Shown piece by piece: positions 1-7,643 of a stretch of DNA of 64,000 nucleotides. This DNA comes from Fuscovulum ytuae. Lineage in GTDB: Bacteria > Pseudomonadota > Alphaproteobacteria > Rhodobacterales > Rhodobacteraceae. The first letter of the stretch is position 1. Each line of letters begins with the position of its first letter. A model generated the notes under the pieces. It had not been told where the DNA came from, ran no database searches, and was given only the letters and a program-made list of their open reading frames with translations. Position numbers and translations under genes: made by a program. Location of the stretch: positions 1,768,001 through 1,832,000 of the forward strand of contig NZ_CP124535.1 of the NCBI RefSeq assembly GCF_029953595.1, given 5' to 3'.

Positions 1-770
1 GCGGCGCGGGCCGGGTTCGGGGCGTCAGGGGCATGCAGGACCCAGACAGGATTTTCGCGTGCAGAGCGGCCAAGGCGGCCGTCGGGCGGGCTTTTCAACC
101 GGGCATCGGCCAGAAGGCGCAAGGGTTGGTGGGCCGCCCCCATGTCGCGCGCCGTCAGGTCCGGATCATCGGCAAGGGCTGTGGCCGATGAGGTCAGCAC
201 CGCATCATGCGTCATCCGCATCAGATGGACGCGGCGGCGCGCGGCAGGGCCGGTGATCCAGCGGCTTTCGCCCGTGCCCGTGGCGATGCGCCCGTCCAAT
301 GTGGCCGCGAGTTTCAGCGTGACGAAGGGCAGGCCTTGGGTGATGCGCTTGAGGAAGCCTGCCTGAAGCTGCCGCGCCCGCGCCTCAAGCACCGCTTCGG
401 TGACCTGCACCCCGTTTGCCCGCAAGCTGGCATGCCCCCGCCCCGAAACGCGGGGATCGGGATCGGTGAGCGCTGTCACCACGCGGGCCAGACCCGCAGC
501 AGAGAGCGCCTCGGCACAAGGCGGGGTCTTGCCATGATGGGCGCAGGGTTCCAGTGTGACATAGGCGGTCGCGCCCTGTGCCGTCGCCCCGGCCTGATCC
601 AGCGCCATGCGTTCGGCATGCGGACGCCCGCCCGGCTGCGTCCAGCCGCGCCCAATCACGCGGCCCTCCTTGACGATCACGCAGCCTACGGCAGGGTTTG
701 GCCATGTGCGCCCCAGCCCCCGCGCGGCCAGCGCGAGGGCGTGGGACATATGGACCTCGTCTTCGGTCAC
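1..770 (-). CDS. ribD: RibD bifunctional riboflavin deaminase/reductase (3' part cut off)
   Basis: Riboflavin synthesis: deaminates 2,5-diamino-6-ribosylamino-pyrimidinone phosphate and then reduces the ribose side chain. About 256 residues are visible; the family is usually about 360, so the end of the reductase domain lies outside the window. The deaminase zinc/catalytic motif is clear (PHAER, then PCAHHGKTPPC), followed by the start of the reductase domain (PFVTLKLAATLDGRIA, then SRWITG). I chose the GTG at 770 rather than the ATG at 749 because the residues between them (TEDEVHM) match the usual RibD N-terminus just before the ALxLAxRG segment. It starts 10 bp after the nrdR stop, so the two are probably co-transcribed, a common alphaproteobacterial arrangement. 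Confidence 0.93.
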   Translation of the reverse strand, partial: MTEDEVHMSHALALAARGLGRTWPNPAVGCVIVKEGRVIGRGWTQPGGRPHAERMALDQAGATAQGATAYVTLEPCAHHGKTPPCAEALSAAGLARVVTALTDPDPRVSGRGHASLRANGVQVTEAVLEARARQLQAGFLKRITQGLPFVTLKLAATLDGRIATGTGESRWITGPAARRRVHLMRMTHDAVLTSSATALADDPDLTARDMGAAHQPLRLLADARLKSPPDGRLGRSARENPVWVLHAPDAPNPARA

Positions 771-780
771 ATGCGGCCCG

Positions 781-1248
781 TCACTCGTCCGGCGAGGCGC
801 CGGGGCGCAGTTCGCTGACGAATTTGTCGAAATCGTCTGCGGCCTGGAAGTTCTTGTAGACGCTGGCAAAGCGCACATAGGCCACGGTGTCGATCCGGGC
901 GAGGGATTCCATCACGATCTCGCCGATCACCTTGGATTGGATATCGGTTTCGCCAAGGCTTTCCAGCCGGCGGACGATGCCCGAGATCATCTGATCGATG
1001 CGATCGGGATCGATGGGCCGCTTTTGCATTGCGATACGGATGGACCGTTCAAGCTTTGCGCGGTCGAAATCTTCGCGCTTGCCAGAGGATTTGATGACCA
1101 CAAGGTCACGCAGCTGCACCCGTTCATAGGTGGTGAAACGCCCCCCGCATGCCGGGCAAAAGCGCCGACGGCGGATGGAAACGTGGTCTTCGGCGGGACG
1201 GCTGTCCTTCACCTGGGTATCGATATTGCCGCAGAATGGGCAGCGCAT
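781..1248 (-). CDS. nrdR: Transcriptional repressor NrdR
   Basis: Nucleotide-sensing repressor of ribonucleotide reductase genes. The 155-residue protein has the family length. It shows the N-terminal zinc ribbon (Cys3, Cys6, Cys31, Cys34, with the [18 protein letters not shown] block) followed by an ATP-cone domain from about residue 49 ([20 protein letters not shown]). The start is fixed by a strong AGGAGGGGG ribosome binding site just upstream of the ATG. Upstream on this strand there is a TATAGT stretch near 1320 that could be a -10 element, but no convincing -35 or NrdR box was found. It is followed at once by ribD. Confidence 0.97.
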   Translation of the reverse strand: MRCPFCGNIDTQVKDSRPAEDHVSIRRRRFCPACGGRFTTYERVQLRDLVVIKSSGKREDFDRAKLERSIRIAMQKRPIDPDRIDQMISGIVRRLESLGETDIQSKVIGEIVMESLARIDTVAYVRFASVYKNFQAADDFDKFVSELRPGASPDE

Positions 1249-1475
1249 GGCCCCCTCCTTGCTTGTTGTTGGTTACGCCTGCCTCATGCCGGGGTGTTCC
1301 CCCCGGTTCGACGCAAACTATAGGGGCGCGGGCGAGGTTTCGGCTAGGGGGAAGTTAACGGCCCCATATGCAGGGGGCGTGATGTGTGGCGGCGGGGACT
1401 CAGGGGGTGGGGGTGAGGGGGGCGCCCACCTTCGGATGGGCATCGCGTAGGGCGGGGTTCTCCCCGCTGTTCGGA

Positions 1476-1730
1476 TCAATAGTGGTAGCGGTATTGGGCG
1501 ATGATCAGCGCCTCATCTTCCACCCGATAGACAAGGCGATGTTCGCGGTCGATGCGACGGGACCGATGGCCGGAAGAATCGCGTTTCAACGGCTCCGGTT
1601 TGCCCGCACCCTCAAAGGGATGCCGCTGACATTCCATGATCAGACGGTTCAGTTTGCGGAGCATCGCGCGGTCATTCTCGACCCGATGTTGATACTGGTC
1701 CCAGCCCTCGCCGTGAAACTCCAGCCTTAT
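1476..1730 (-). CDS. yoeB: YoeB-type mRNA-interferase toxin with an apparent ATA start codon
   Basis: Ribosome-dependent RelE-superfamily endoribonuclease. Read from the ATA at 1730 the product is 84 residues, exactly the length of E. coli YoeB, and aligns with it from recall without gaps (PFEGxGKPEPLK, SRRIxxEHRLVY, terminal RYHY with the catalytic His-Tyr). No ATG, GTG or TTG lies near that position; the first ATG is at 1664 and would remove 22 N-terminal residues. The antitoxin stop TAA (1729-1727) overlaps the ATA. A single G at the middle position would give the usual ATGA coupling (toxin ATG, antitoxin TGA). Either the toxin starts at a rare codon (ATA or the CTG two codons on), it is made truncated, or it is silenced. 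Confidence 0.8.
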   Translation of the reverse strand: MRLEFHGEGWDQYQHRVENDRAMLRKLNRLIMECQRHPFEGAGKPEPLKRDSSGHRSRRIDREHRLVYRVEDEALIIAQYRYHY

Positions 1731-1999
1731 TCTTCTTCGTAACGCAGAAGTTCTTCCATCGTCTTGACGACCACTTTGCCCTCGCGTCCTTCTTGGATCG
1801 CCCGGTCCGGCGCCGCCTTGTTGGCGGGGGAGGCGGTCAGATAGGTGGTTTCGTCCATACTGGACCAGTCTTCCAAGCTGACCATGACCACAGGCCGACC
1901 GCCCGCGCGGGTGACAATGACGGGTTCGAGGTCATCGTTCACGCGGCCCATGACACCGGAGAGATTGGCGCGGAGTTCGGTGGAGGTGAGGGTTTTCAT
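1727..1999 (-). CDS. yefM: YefM/Phd-family antitoxin
   Basis: Antidote and DNA-binding autoregulator of the YoeB toxin encoded just downstream, overlapping it by 4 bp. The 90-residue product starts MKTLTSTELRANLSGVMGRV, a standard Phd/YefM N-terminus, followed by EPVIVTRAGGRPVVMVSLEDW and a flexible acidic C-terminus (ELLRYEEE) that should wrap the toxin. I chose the ATG at 1999 because residues further upstream (open to 2143) have no family resemblance. The ribosome binding site is weak. The family assignment is firm; the operon probably autoregulates from the 2000-2140 interval, although no clear palindrome was seen there. Confidence 0.92.
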   Translation of the reverse strand: MKTLTSTELRANLSGVMGRVNDDLEPVIVTRAGGRPVVMVSLEDWSSMDETTYLTASPANKAAPDRAIQEGREGKVVVKTMEELLRYEEE

Positions 2000-2139
2000 G
2001 GGTAGCAATGCACGTGCGGGCGTACATTTTGGCAAGTCAGGGCGTGCACTGCACGCGCGGCGTCTTTGCCTGCGATCTGTATGCAGACAAAACAGCCAAG
2101 AGATGAAGCGCTTCGTCACGCGCATTTCACCGTCATAGG

Positions 2140-2700
2140 TCAACGTGATAGTTCAACTCTGCTCACAAACAGGCCGTACCGTGTCCCATGCCCAAACAGC
2201 GTTACACGTGCCGACGGAAAAAGATCCGCTTGCCGTTCAAGCGAGAGACCACAAACGCTATCAAAAAACGGACCAGCGCCAAATAACACAACTTGGTTCT
2301 GACAATATCTTGTGCTTCCCCAATTCTGTGCAACGGTGACAGTCAGTTCTGTCTGCCCCCCGAAAAGGACGGCGAAACCGAGAGGCCAGCCGTCCTTGAC
2401 CGAAATATAAGCGAATAGACCCACGAAAACGGGAAAGACGACGCAGAAAAGGCGTGATCGGAGGGCCAATGAACGCCGCGGTATCTCACGCCACAACACG
2501 ATGGCGGCTGGCAAGCATACCAGGGACCCAAAAAATCCCCAGGCACGGGCTGGCCAAACGCTGATCCGGTTCCATTCTGGCGCCGTCACGAAATCCGCGA
2601 TCAGGATAGCGAGTCCGATGGCGGACATAGGAACGATCACCAAAAAAACGGAAACTTGCATGGCCCGAATAGAAAACCGGTTCACTCGTTCCCAAACCAT
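2140..2700 (-). CDS. Orphan membrane protein of unknown function
   Basis: I do not recognise this 186-residue protein. It has an amphipathic start, then hydrophobic segments at about residues 15-38 (VSVFLVIVPMSAIGLAILIA), 53-70 and 84-104, then a non-hydrophobic tail. Three transmembrane helices are likely, with the C-terminal 80 residues outside the membrane. Base composition is visibly more AT-rich than the neighbours, and it sits between a toxin-antitoxin pair and the rpoD terminator. Both suggest recent acquisition with the toxin-antitoxin pair. No ribosome binding site or operon partner is convincing. It is probably a real gene because the open frame is long for this composition and the hydrophobic pattern is coherent. 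Confidence 0.55.
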   Translation of the reverse strand: MVWERVNRFSIRAMQVSVFLVIVPMSAIGLAILIADFVTAPEWNRISVWPARAWGFFGSLVCLPAAIVLWREIPRRSLALRSRLFCVVFPVFVGLFAYISVKDGWPLGFAVLFGGQTELTVTVAQNWGSTRYCQNQVVLFGAGPFFDSVCGLSLERQADLFPSARVTLFGHGTRYGLFVSRVELSR

Positions 2701-2711
2701 TTGGCACCGTT

Positions 2712-2744
2712 CATCAAAAGAAGGGGCGCCCCGCAGGGCGCCCT
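2712..2744 (-). terminator. Rho-independent terminator of rpoD
   Basis: Read on the minus strand, an 8-bp perfect stem GGGCGCCC / GGGCGCCC with a 4-nt loop (TGCG) is followed directly by CTTCTTTT. It begins 5 bp after the rpoD stop codon, so it is placed to end the rpoD transcript before the orphan membrane gene. Confidence 0.9.
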
Positions 2745-2748
2745 TACT

Positions 2749-4743
2749 TCACTGATCCAAGAAACTCCGCAGCTTCCGCGACCTGCTCGGATGCTTCAGC
2801 TTCCGCAGCGCCTTCGCCTCGATCTGGCGAATGCGTTCGCGCGTCACGCTGAACTGCTGACCCACCTCTTCCAGCGTGTGGTCGGTGTTCATCCCGATGC
2901 CAAAGCGCATCCGCAGAACCCGCTCCTCACGCGGTGTGAGGGAGGCCAGAACGCGGGTCGTGGTTTCTTTCAGGTTTTCCTGAATGGCGCTGTCCAAGGG
3001 CAGGATCGCGTTCTTGTCTTCGATGAAATCGCCAAGCTGGCTGTCTTCCTCGTCGCCGATCGGCGTCTCCAGCGAAATCGGTTCCTTGGCGATCTTCATC
3101 ACCTTGCGGACCTTTTCCAGCGGCATCTGGAGCTTTTCGGCCAGTTCCTCGGGCGTAGGCTCTCGCCCGATCTCGTGCAGCATCTGGCGGCCTGTCCGCA
3201 CCAGCTTGTTGATCGTTTCGATCATATGCACGGGGATACGGATCGTGCGCGCCTGATCGGCGATGGAGCGGGTGATGGCCTGCCGGATCCACCATGTCGC
3301 ATAGGTGGAGAATTTGTAGCCCCGGCGATATTCGAATTTATCCACCGCCTTCATCAGGCCGATATTGCCTTCCTGAATGAGGTCGAGGAATTGCAGGCCG
3401 CGGTTGGTGTATTTCTTGGCGATAGAGATCACGAGGCGGAGGTTCGCCTCCACCATTTCCTTCTTGGCCTGACGGGCCTCTTTCTCACCCTTTTGCACCT
3501 GATTGACGATGCGGCGGAACTCGGAAATGTCGACGCCGATATATTGGCCGACCTGCGCCATCTCGGCGCGCAACTCTTCGACTTTTTCGCGCGACTTTTC
3601 CATCAGCGCCTGCCAGCCGCGCCCCGATTTGGCGGCCATGCGGTCCAGCCATGTCGGGTCGAGTTCATAGCCCTGATATTCGTCGATGAATTCGCGGCGG
3701 TTGATGCGGGCGGCATCAGCGAGCTTCACCATGCCGGAATTGATCGACATGATGCGCTTGTTGATCCCGTAAAGCTGATCGATCAGCGCTTCGATGCGGT
3801 TGTTGTGCAGATGGAGCGCGTTGACCAGCGTCACGATTTCCGACCGCAGCTTTTGATAGGCGGCTTCATCGGCGGCGGAATAAGAGGTGGTTTCCGACAG
3901 GGTGGCCGACATGCGGCGGTCCTGCATCTGCGCCAGTTTCGCGTAATCGCGCGCGATGATTTCCAGCGTTTCAAGGACCTTGGGTTTCAGCGCCGCTTCC
4001 ATTGCCGCAAGCGACATGTTGGACGCCTCGTCATCGTCATCCTCTTCCTCGGCGCGCAGGATGGGGTTGCCATCGGCGTCAAGTTCGGGTTCGGACGCGC
4101 CACCGGCTGGACGGCGGGGGGCAGCGGCGGACATGTCCACGTCTTCCAGTGCCGGGCCATCCATATCGTCATCGCCATCAAGCGAGCGGCCAAAGGTCGC
4201 CTCAAGATCGATCACGTCACGCAGAAGGATGTCTTCGTTCAGAAGTTCGTCGCGCCAGATGGTGATGGCCTGAAAGGTCAGCGGGCTTTCGCACAGCCCA
4301 GCGATCATCGTGTTGCGGCCCGCCTCGATCCGTTTGGCGATGGCGATCTCGCCCTCGCGGGACAAAAGCTCCACCGACCCCATCTCGCGCAGATACATGC
4401 GCACCGGGTCATCGGTCCGGTCCAGCGTTTCGGTCGTGGCCCCGACAAGCGCCACCTCGCGCGAGGTGGAGGTTTCCACCAACTCGCCCCCGGCTTCGCC
4501 TTCCTCGGCCTCTTCATCCTCGATCACGTTGATGCCCATTTCCGAGAGCATCGACATCACATCTTCGATCTGCTCGGACGAGGCCTGATCGGGTGGCAGC
4601 ACGGAATTCAGCTGATCATAGGTGATATAGCCACGCTCGCGCGCGTCTGCGATCATCTTCTTGACGGCAGCTTGGCTCATATCGAGGGAGACATCGGCCT
4701 CCTGCTCGTCGGGCTTGGCGTCGTCAGTGTCCTTGAGTGCCAT
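2749..4743 (-). CDS. rpoD: RNA polymerase housekeeping sigma factor RpoD (sigma-70)
   Basis: Primary sigma factor; 664 residues from the ATG at 4743, which is preceded by an ideal AGGAGG site. Region 1.1 is near the N-terminus ([22 protein letters not shown]), followed by a long acidic non-conserved insert typical of alphaproteobacterial RpoD ([11 protein letters not shown]). Regions 2.1-2.4 ([57 protein letters not shown]), region 3 and the C-terminal region 4.2 helix-turn-helix ([20 protein letters not shown]) are all present. It lies 118 bp downstream of dnaG, the classic macromolecular-synthesis pair, and ends in its own terminator. The 118-bp gap could hold an additional rpoD promoter. 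Confidence 0.98.
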   Translation of the reverse strand: MALKDTDDAKPDEQEADVSLDMSQAAVKKMIADARERGYITYDQLNSVLPPDQASSEQIEDVMSMLSEMGINVIEDEEAEEGEAGGELVETSTSREVALVGATTETLDRTDDPVRMYLREMGSVELLSREGEIAIAKRIEAGRNTMIAGLCESPLTFQAITIWRDELLNEDILLRDVIDLEATFGRSLDGDDDMDGPALEDVDMSAAAPRRPAGGASEPELDADGNPILRAEEEDDDDEASNMSLAAMEAALKPKVLETLEIIARDYAKLAQMQDRRMSATLSETTSYSAADEAAYQKLRSEIVTLVNALHLHNNRIEALIDQLYGINKRIMSINSGMVKLADAARINRREFIDEYQGYELDPTWLDRMAAKSGRGWQALMEKSREKVEELRAEMAQVGQYIGVDISEFRRIVNQVQKGEKEARQAKKEMVEANLRLVISIAKKYTNRGLQFLDLIQEGNIGLMKAVDKFEYRRGYKFSTYATWWIRQAITRSIADQARTIRIPVHMIETINKLVRTGRQMLHEIGREPTPEELAEKLQMPLEKVRKVMKIAKEPISLETPIGDEEDSQLGDFIEDKNAILPLDSAIQENLKETTTRVLASLTPREERVLRMRFGIGMNTDHTLEEVGQQFSVTRERIRQIEAKALRKLKHPSRSRKLRSFLDQ

Positions 4744-4861
4744 AAGTCCTCCTCGGGCGCGGGGGCGGGGGCAAGCGAATCGACTCGCGGTATGTCGAAT
4801 CAATAACGCGAATCACGTCAGGTGAAAGGGTGCGGGCGGTGATTCTTTTGTGTTTATGGGG

Positions 4862-6841
4862 TTAATGGCGGCGGTTTGGTCGTTCAAAGCGGATGCTGTC
4901 GAACACTTTGCGCGCCTCGGCGAGTTCCTCCTTGTCCAGCGCGACCCCATTGGGAGAGATCACCGCTTCGCCGGTTTTGTCCTGCGGGCCACGCTGTGCC
5001 TCGGCCCTTGCTTCATTGGCCTTGGCGATGCGCCATGTCAGGCCTTCATCCGCCACGCCTTCGATATCTTGCGTGGCCTCTTCAATTTCGCGCCGCATGC
5101 CGCGTTCGGCCTGAAGGATGAACAGGTCCTGCGCAACGGCGAATTCCGCCTTTTCGGCATCGGACAGGTTCAAAAGCGCAGGCGCATTTCGGACATGGGG
5201 ATGCGACAGAAGCGCGTCAAGCGGCGCAGGGGCAGAAGCCGCGATTTCGGCACGCGGATCGGACGCATCGGCATGGGCAAGGATCAGGTCGCGGATCAGG
5301 CTGTGATCGTCACCAGTGCAGTCCAGCCGCTCGAGCGCGGATTCGAAACGGCGGATCAGACCGGGATGGGCGATCAGGGTGGCAAGGATGACCGCCTCGC
5401 GCAGTCGTTCCTCGACCGGGGAGGTGGCAGAACCAAGGAGCGAGGCACGGGTCGTCGAAAGGGGCGCGACCGGCTGGAAGGGCTGCCGTCCCCCCCTGCC
5501 CTGCCCGCGCGGGGCGTAGGGGATAAAAGGCCGGGCGTTCTGACCGAAAAGCTCTAGCCGCAGGCGTTTGATATCCTCGCCGTAATGGGCGCGGATGGAC
5601 GGGTCGGCGATCTTTTTCAGCGCCGCGCGCAGCACCTTGTCGAGCGCGGCCTTGCGTTCGGGGCTGTCAAAGACCTTTCCTTCCGTCTCGCGCCGCCACA
5701 GAAGGTTGACCATGGGCTGGGCCGCATCCAGCACCTTTTGCATCGCGGGCGCGCCTTGCGCCTTGATCAGATCATCCGGGTCCATCCCCTGCGGCAGAAG
5801 GGCAAAGCGCAGGCCTTTGCCCGCCTCCAGCATTGGCAAGGCAAGGTCAATCACACGCAGCGCGGCACGAAACCCCGCCGTGTCGCCATCCAGCGCGATG
5901 ATCGGTTCGTCGCTGATGCGCCACAGAAGACGAAGCTGATCCTCGGTGACCGCCGTGCCCAAGGGGGCGACGGTGGCGCGGAACCCGGCCTCGGACAGGG
6001 CGATCACATCCATATAGCCTTCCGCCACGATCAGCGGCAGACCCTTCCCCGCCGCCTCGCGCGCGGGGCCGTGGTTGAAAAGGTTGCGGCCCTTGTCGAA
6101 AAGCTCCGTTTCGGGGCCGTTGAGGTATTTGGCCCGCGCATTGGGGTCCATCGCACGGCCGCCAAGGCTAATGGCACGGCCCCGTGCGTCGCGGATGGGA
6201 AAGATGATACGGCCCCGGAAGCGGTCATAAGGGGCGCCGCCCCCGCGCGCAGAGCCGTCGTCATCAGGTTTCGCGCAAAGACCTGCATCCACGATCAGAT
6301 CGGGGGCAATGCCCTTCTGGGTCAGGGCATGGAACAGGCCCTGCCTCTGGTCGGGGGCAAAGCCGATCTCCCACCGATCCTGCGCTGCGGGCGACATACG
6401 ACGCTTTTCCAGATAGGCGCGCGCTTCAGCGGCGGCAGAGGTCTTCAATTGCAGGCGGAACCATTTCACCGCCTCTTCCATCACCTGCGCAAGCTGTGTC
6501 CGGCGGTCTGCCTTCTCGGCGGCCCGTGGGTCGCGGGCGGGCATCTGCATCCCCGCCTCACGCGCAAGGATTTCGACCGCCTCCATGAAGGCCACGTTGT
6601 CGGCCTCTTTCACGAAGGTGACGGCATCGCCCTTCGCATGACAGCCGAAGCAATAATAAAACCCTTTCCGATCATCGACATGGAAGGAAGCGGATTTCTC
6701 CTGATGGAATGGGCAAGGCGCCCACCAATCGCCCTTGGCCATGTTGGACTTGCGCATGTCCCAAGTGACCTTGCGCCCCACGATCTGACTCAGGGACACA
6801 CGGGTGCGGAGTTCGTCAAGGAATCCGGGCGGCAGGGACAT
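4862..6841 (-). CDS. dnaG: DNA primase DnaG
   Basis: Makes RNA primers at the replication fork with DnaB helicase. The 659-residue product has the CHC2 zinc finger (Cys43, His46, Cys64, Cys67; CPFH and CFGC), the RNA polymerase core with the TOPRIM acidic residues (LIVAEGYMDVIALSE, ALDGDTAGFRAA), and a C-terminal helicase-binding region (about 450-659). The start MSLPPGFLDELRTRVSLSQIVG is the standard alphaproteobacterial N-terminus. It is transcribed ahead of rpoD. Confidence 0.98.
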   Translation of the reverse strand: MSLPPGFLDELRTRVSLSQIVGRKVTWDMRKSNMAKGDWWAPCPFHQEKSASFHVDDRKGFYYCFGCHAKGDAVTFVKEADNVAFMEAVEILAREAGMQMPARDPRAAEKADRRTQLAQVMEEAVKWFRLQLKTSAAAEARAYLEKRRMSPAAQDRWEIGFAPDQRQGLFHALTQKGIAPDLIVDAGLCAKPDDDGSARGGGAPYDRFRGRIIFPIRDARGRAISLGGRAMDPNARAKYLNGPETELFDKGRNLFNHGPAREAAGKGLPLIVAEGYMDVIALSEAGFRATVAPLGTAVTEDQLRLLWRISDEPIIALDGDTAGFRAALRVIDLALPMLEAGKGLRFALLPQGMDPDDLIKAQGAPAMQKVLDAAQPMVNLLWRRETEGKVFDSPERKAALDKVLRAALKKIADPSIRAHYGEDIKRLRLELFGQNARPFIPYAPRGQGRGGRQPFQPVAPLSTTRASLLGSATSPVEERLREAVILATLIAHPGLIRRFESALERLDCTGDDHSLIRDLILAHADASDPRAEIAASAPAPLDALLSHPHVRNAPALLNLSDAEKAEFAVAQDLFILQAERGMRREIEEATQDIEGVADEGLTWRIAKANEARAEAQRGPQDKTGEAVISPNGVALDKEELAEARKVFDSIRFERPNRRH

Positions 6842-7026
6842 GTATCCTATATCGGGTGCGGGCGGGCGGCTGTCCAGTGATCATAAGGACGGCGCATGCG
6901 CGCCGAAGCCTATTCTCCCCACCCCCGGCTGCGCCGGGCGCGGGGCCCGTTCAGGGGCCGTTCCGTCCCCCTTGGCGCCTTGCGCCAATTCACGCCCAAT
7001 TGGCTCCATGTGAGCATGTCCACCCA

Positions 7027-7063
7027 GATGAAGGGACTGGTCTTCATCTTGGCCCAAATACTC
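7027..7063 (-). repeat. Intergenic 22-bp element, copy a, with hairpin
   Basis: Copy of a 22-bp sequence that recurs five times in the window; the element is 7042-7063 and on the minus strand reads GAGTATTTGGG then CCAAGATGAAG. It lies 28 bp after the soxG stop codon in the sense orientation of soxG. Here the AAGATGAAG end is followed, after an 8-nt loop, by CTTCATCT, giving a perfect 8-bp stem (7028-7049) that could act as a 3'-end structure. The rest of the soxG-dnaG gap (6842-7026) shows only GC-rich sequence and no further gene. Confidence 0.75.
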
Positions 7064-7091
7064 ATCTTGCGACAGCGCCTCCTTGTGCCCG

Positions 7092-7643
7092 TCAGGACGC
7101 CTTGGCGCGGGCCTCCAGCACCTCCAGCGCCTCGGCCAGTTCGGACCAAGCCGTGCGGGCCATGGAGCGGAACACCATCAGATCGAAGTCCTGCGCGCCC
7201 CTTCGCGTGATGATCGCCTGCATATGATTAAGCGGCGCGCGCGTGGTGCGACCGATGGGGAAGGCAGACAGACGCAGGTCAAGCGGGACAGGGCGCATCA
7301 GCGCGGCCTCGGCCATGGGGCCGGACAGGCTGAGGATGGCCCAACCATCGGTCTGATCGGTCAGCGCAGCATGGTCGGCCAAAGCCGCAGGAGCCTCGGC
7401 TCCGATCAGGAAGGCCATGTCCCGGCCCGTCCAAAGAAGCCGCGTCTCACCCTGCGCGACCAAGCTGTTGGGTTCGGGAAAGGAAAGCCCCAGCGGCGCG
7501 AGGATCGCGCCGACTTGGGGCTTTCGGCCCGGATAGGGGGCGATGGAGGTGATGGGACCCACGGCAGCTTCGGCCAGCGTGGTGCCCGCGCAGGTCAGCG
7601 GGGCTTGGCCCGCAAGGGGCGATTTCGCAATAAGATCAGGCAC
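7092..7643 (-). CDS. soxG: Sarcosine oxidase gamma subunit
   Basis: Small structural subunit of the heterotetrameric sarcosine oxidase that demethylates sarcosine to glycine and passes the methyl group to tetrahydrofolate. The 183-residue product fits the family (about 180-200) and contains typical stretches (DGWAILSLSGP, MRPVPLDLR, HMQAIITRRGAQDFDLMVFRSMA). It is last in the soxB-soxD-soxA-soxG order and overlaps the soxA end by 8 bp, so it is translationally coupled to it. Sequence conservation in this subunit is low, so the assignment rests on these motifs plus position. Confidence 0.93.
   Translation of the reverse strand: MPDLIAKSPLAGQAPLTCAGTTLAEAAVGPITSIAPYPGRKPQVGAILAPLGLSFPEPNSLVAQGETRLLWTGRDMAFLIGAEAPAALADHAALTDQTDGWAILSLSGPMAEAALMRPVPLDLRLSAFPIGRTTRAPLNHMQAIITRRGAQDFDLMVFRSMARTAWSELAEALEVLEARAKAS

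Noticed and set aside
2656-4806. Very long plus-strand open frame (716 codons) opposite rpoD
   Set aside because: It is the antisense shadow of rpoD; high GC and the rpoD codon pattern keep the opposite strand free of stops. Its translation has no coherent domains, and rpoD is certain.
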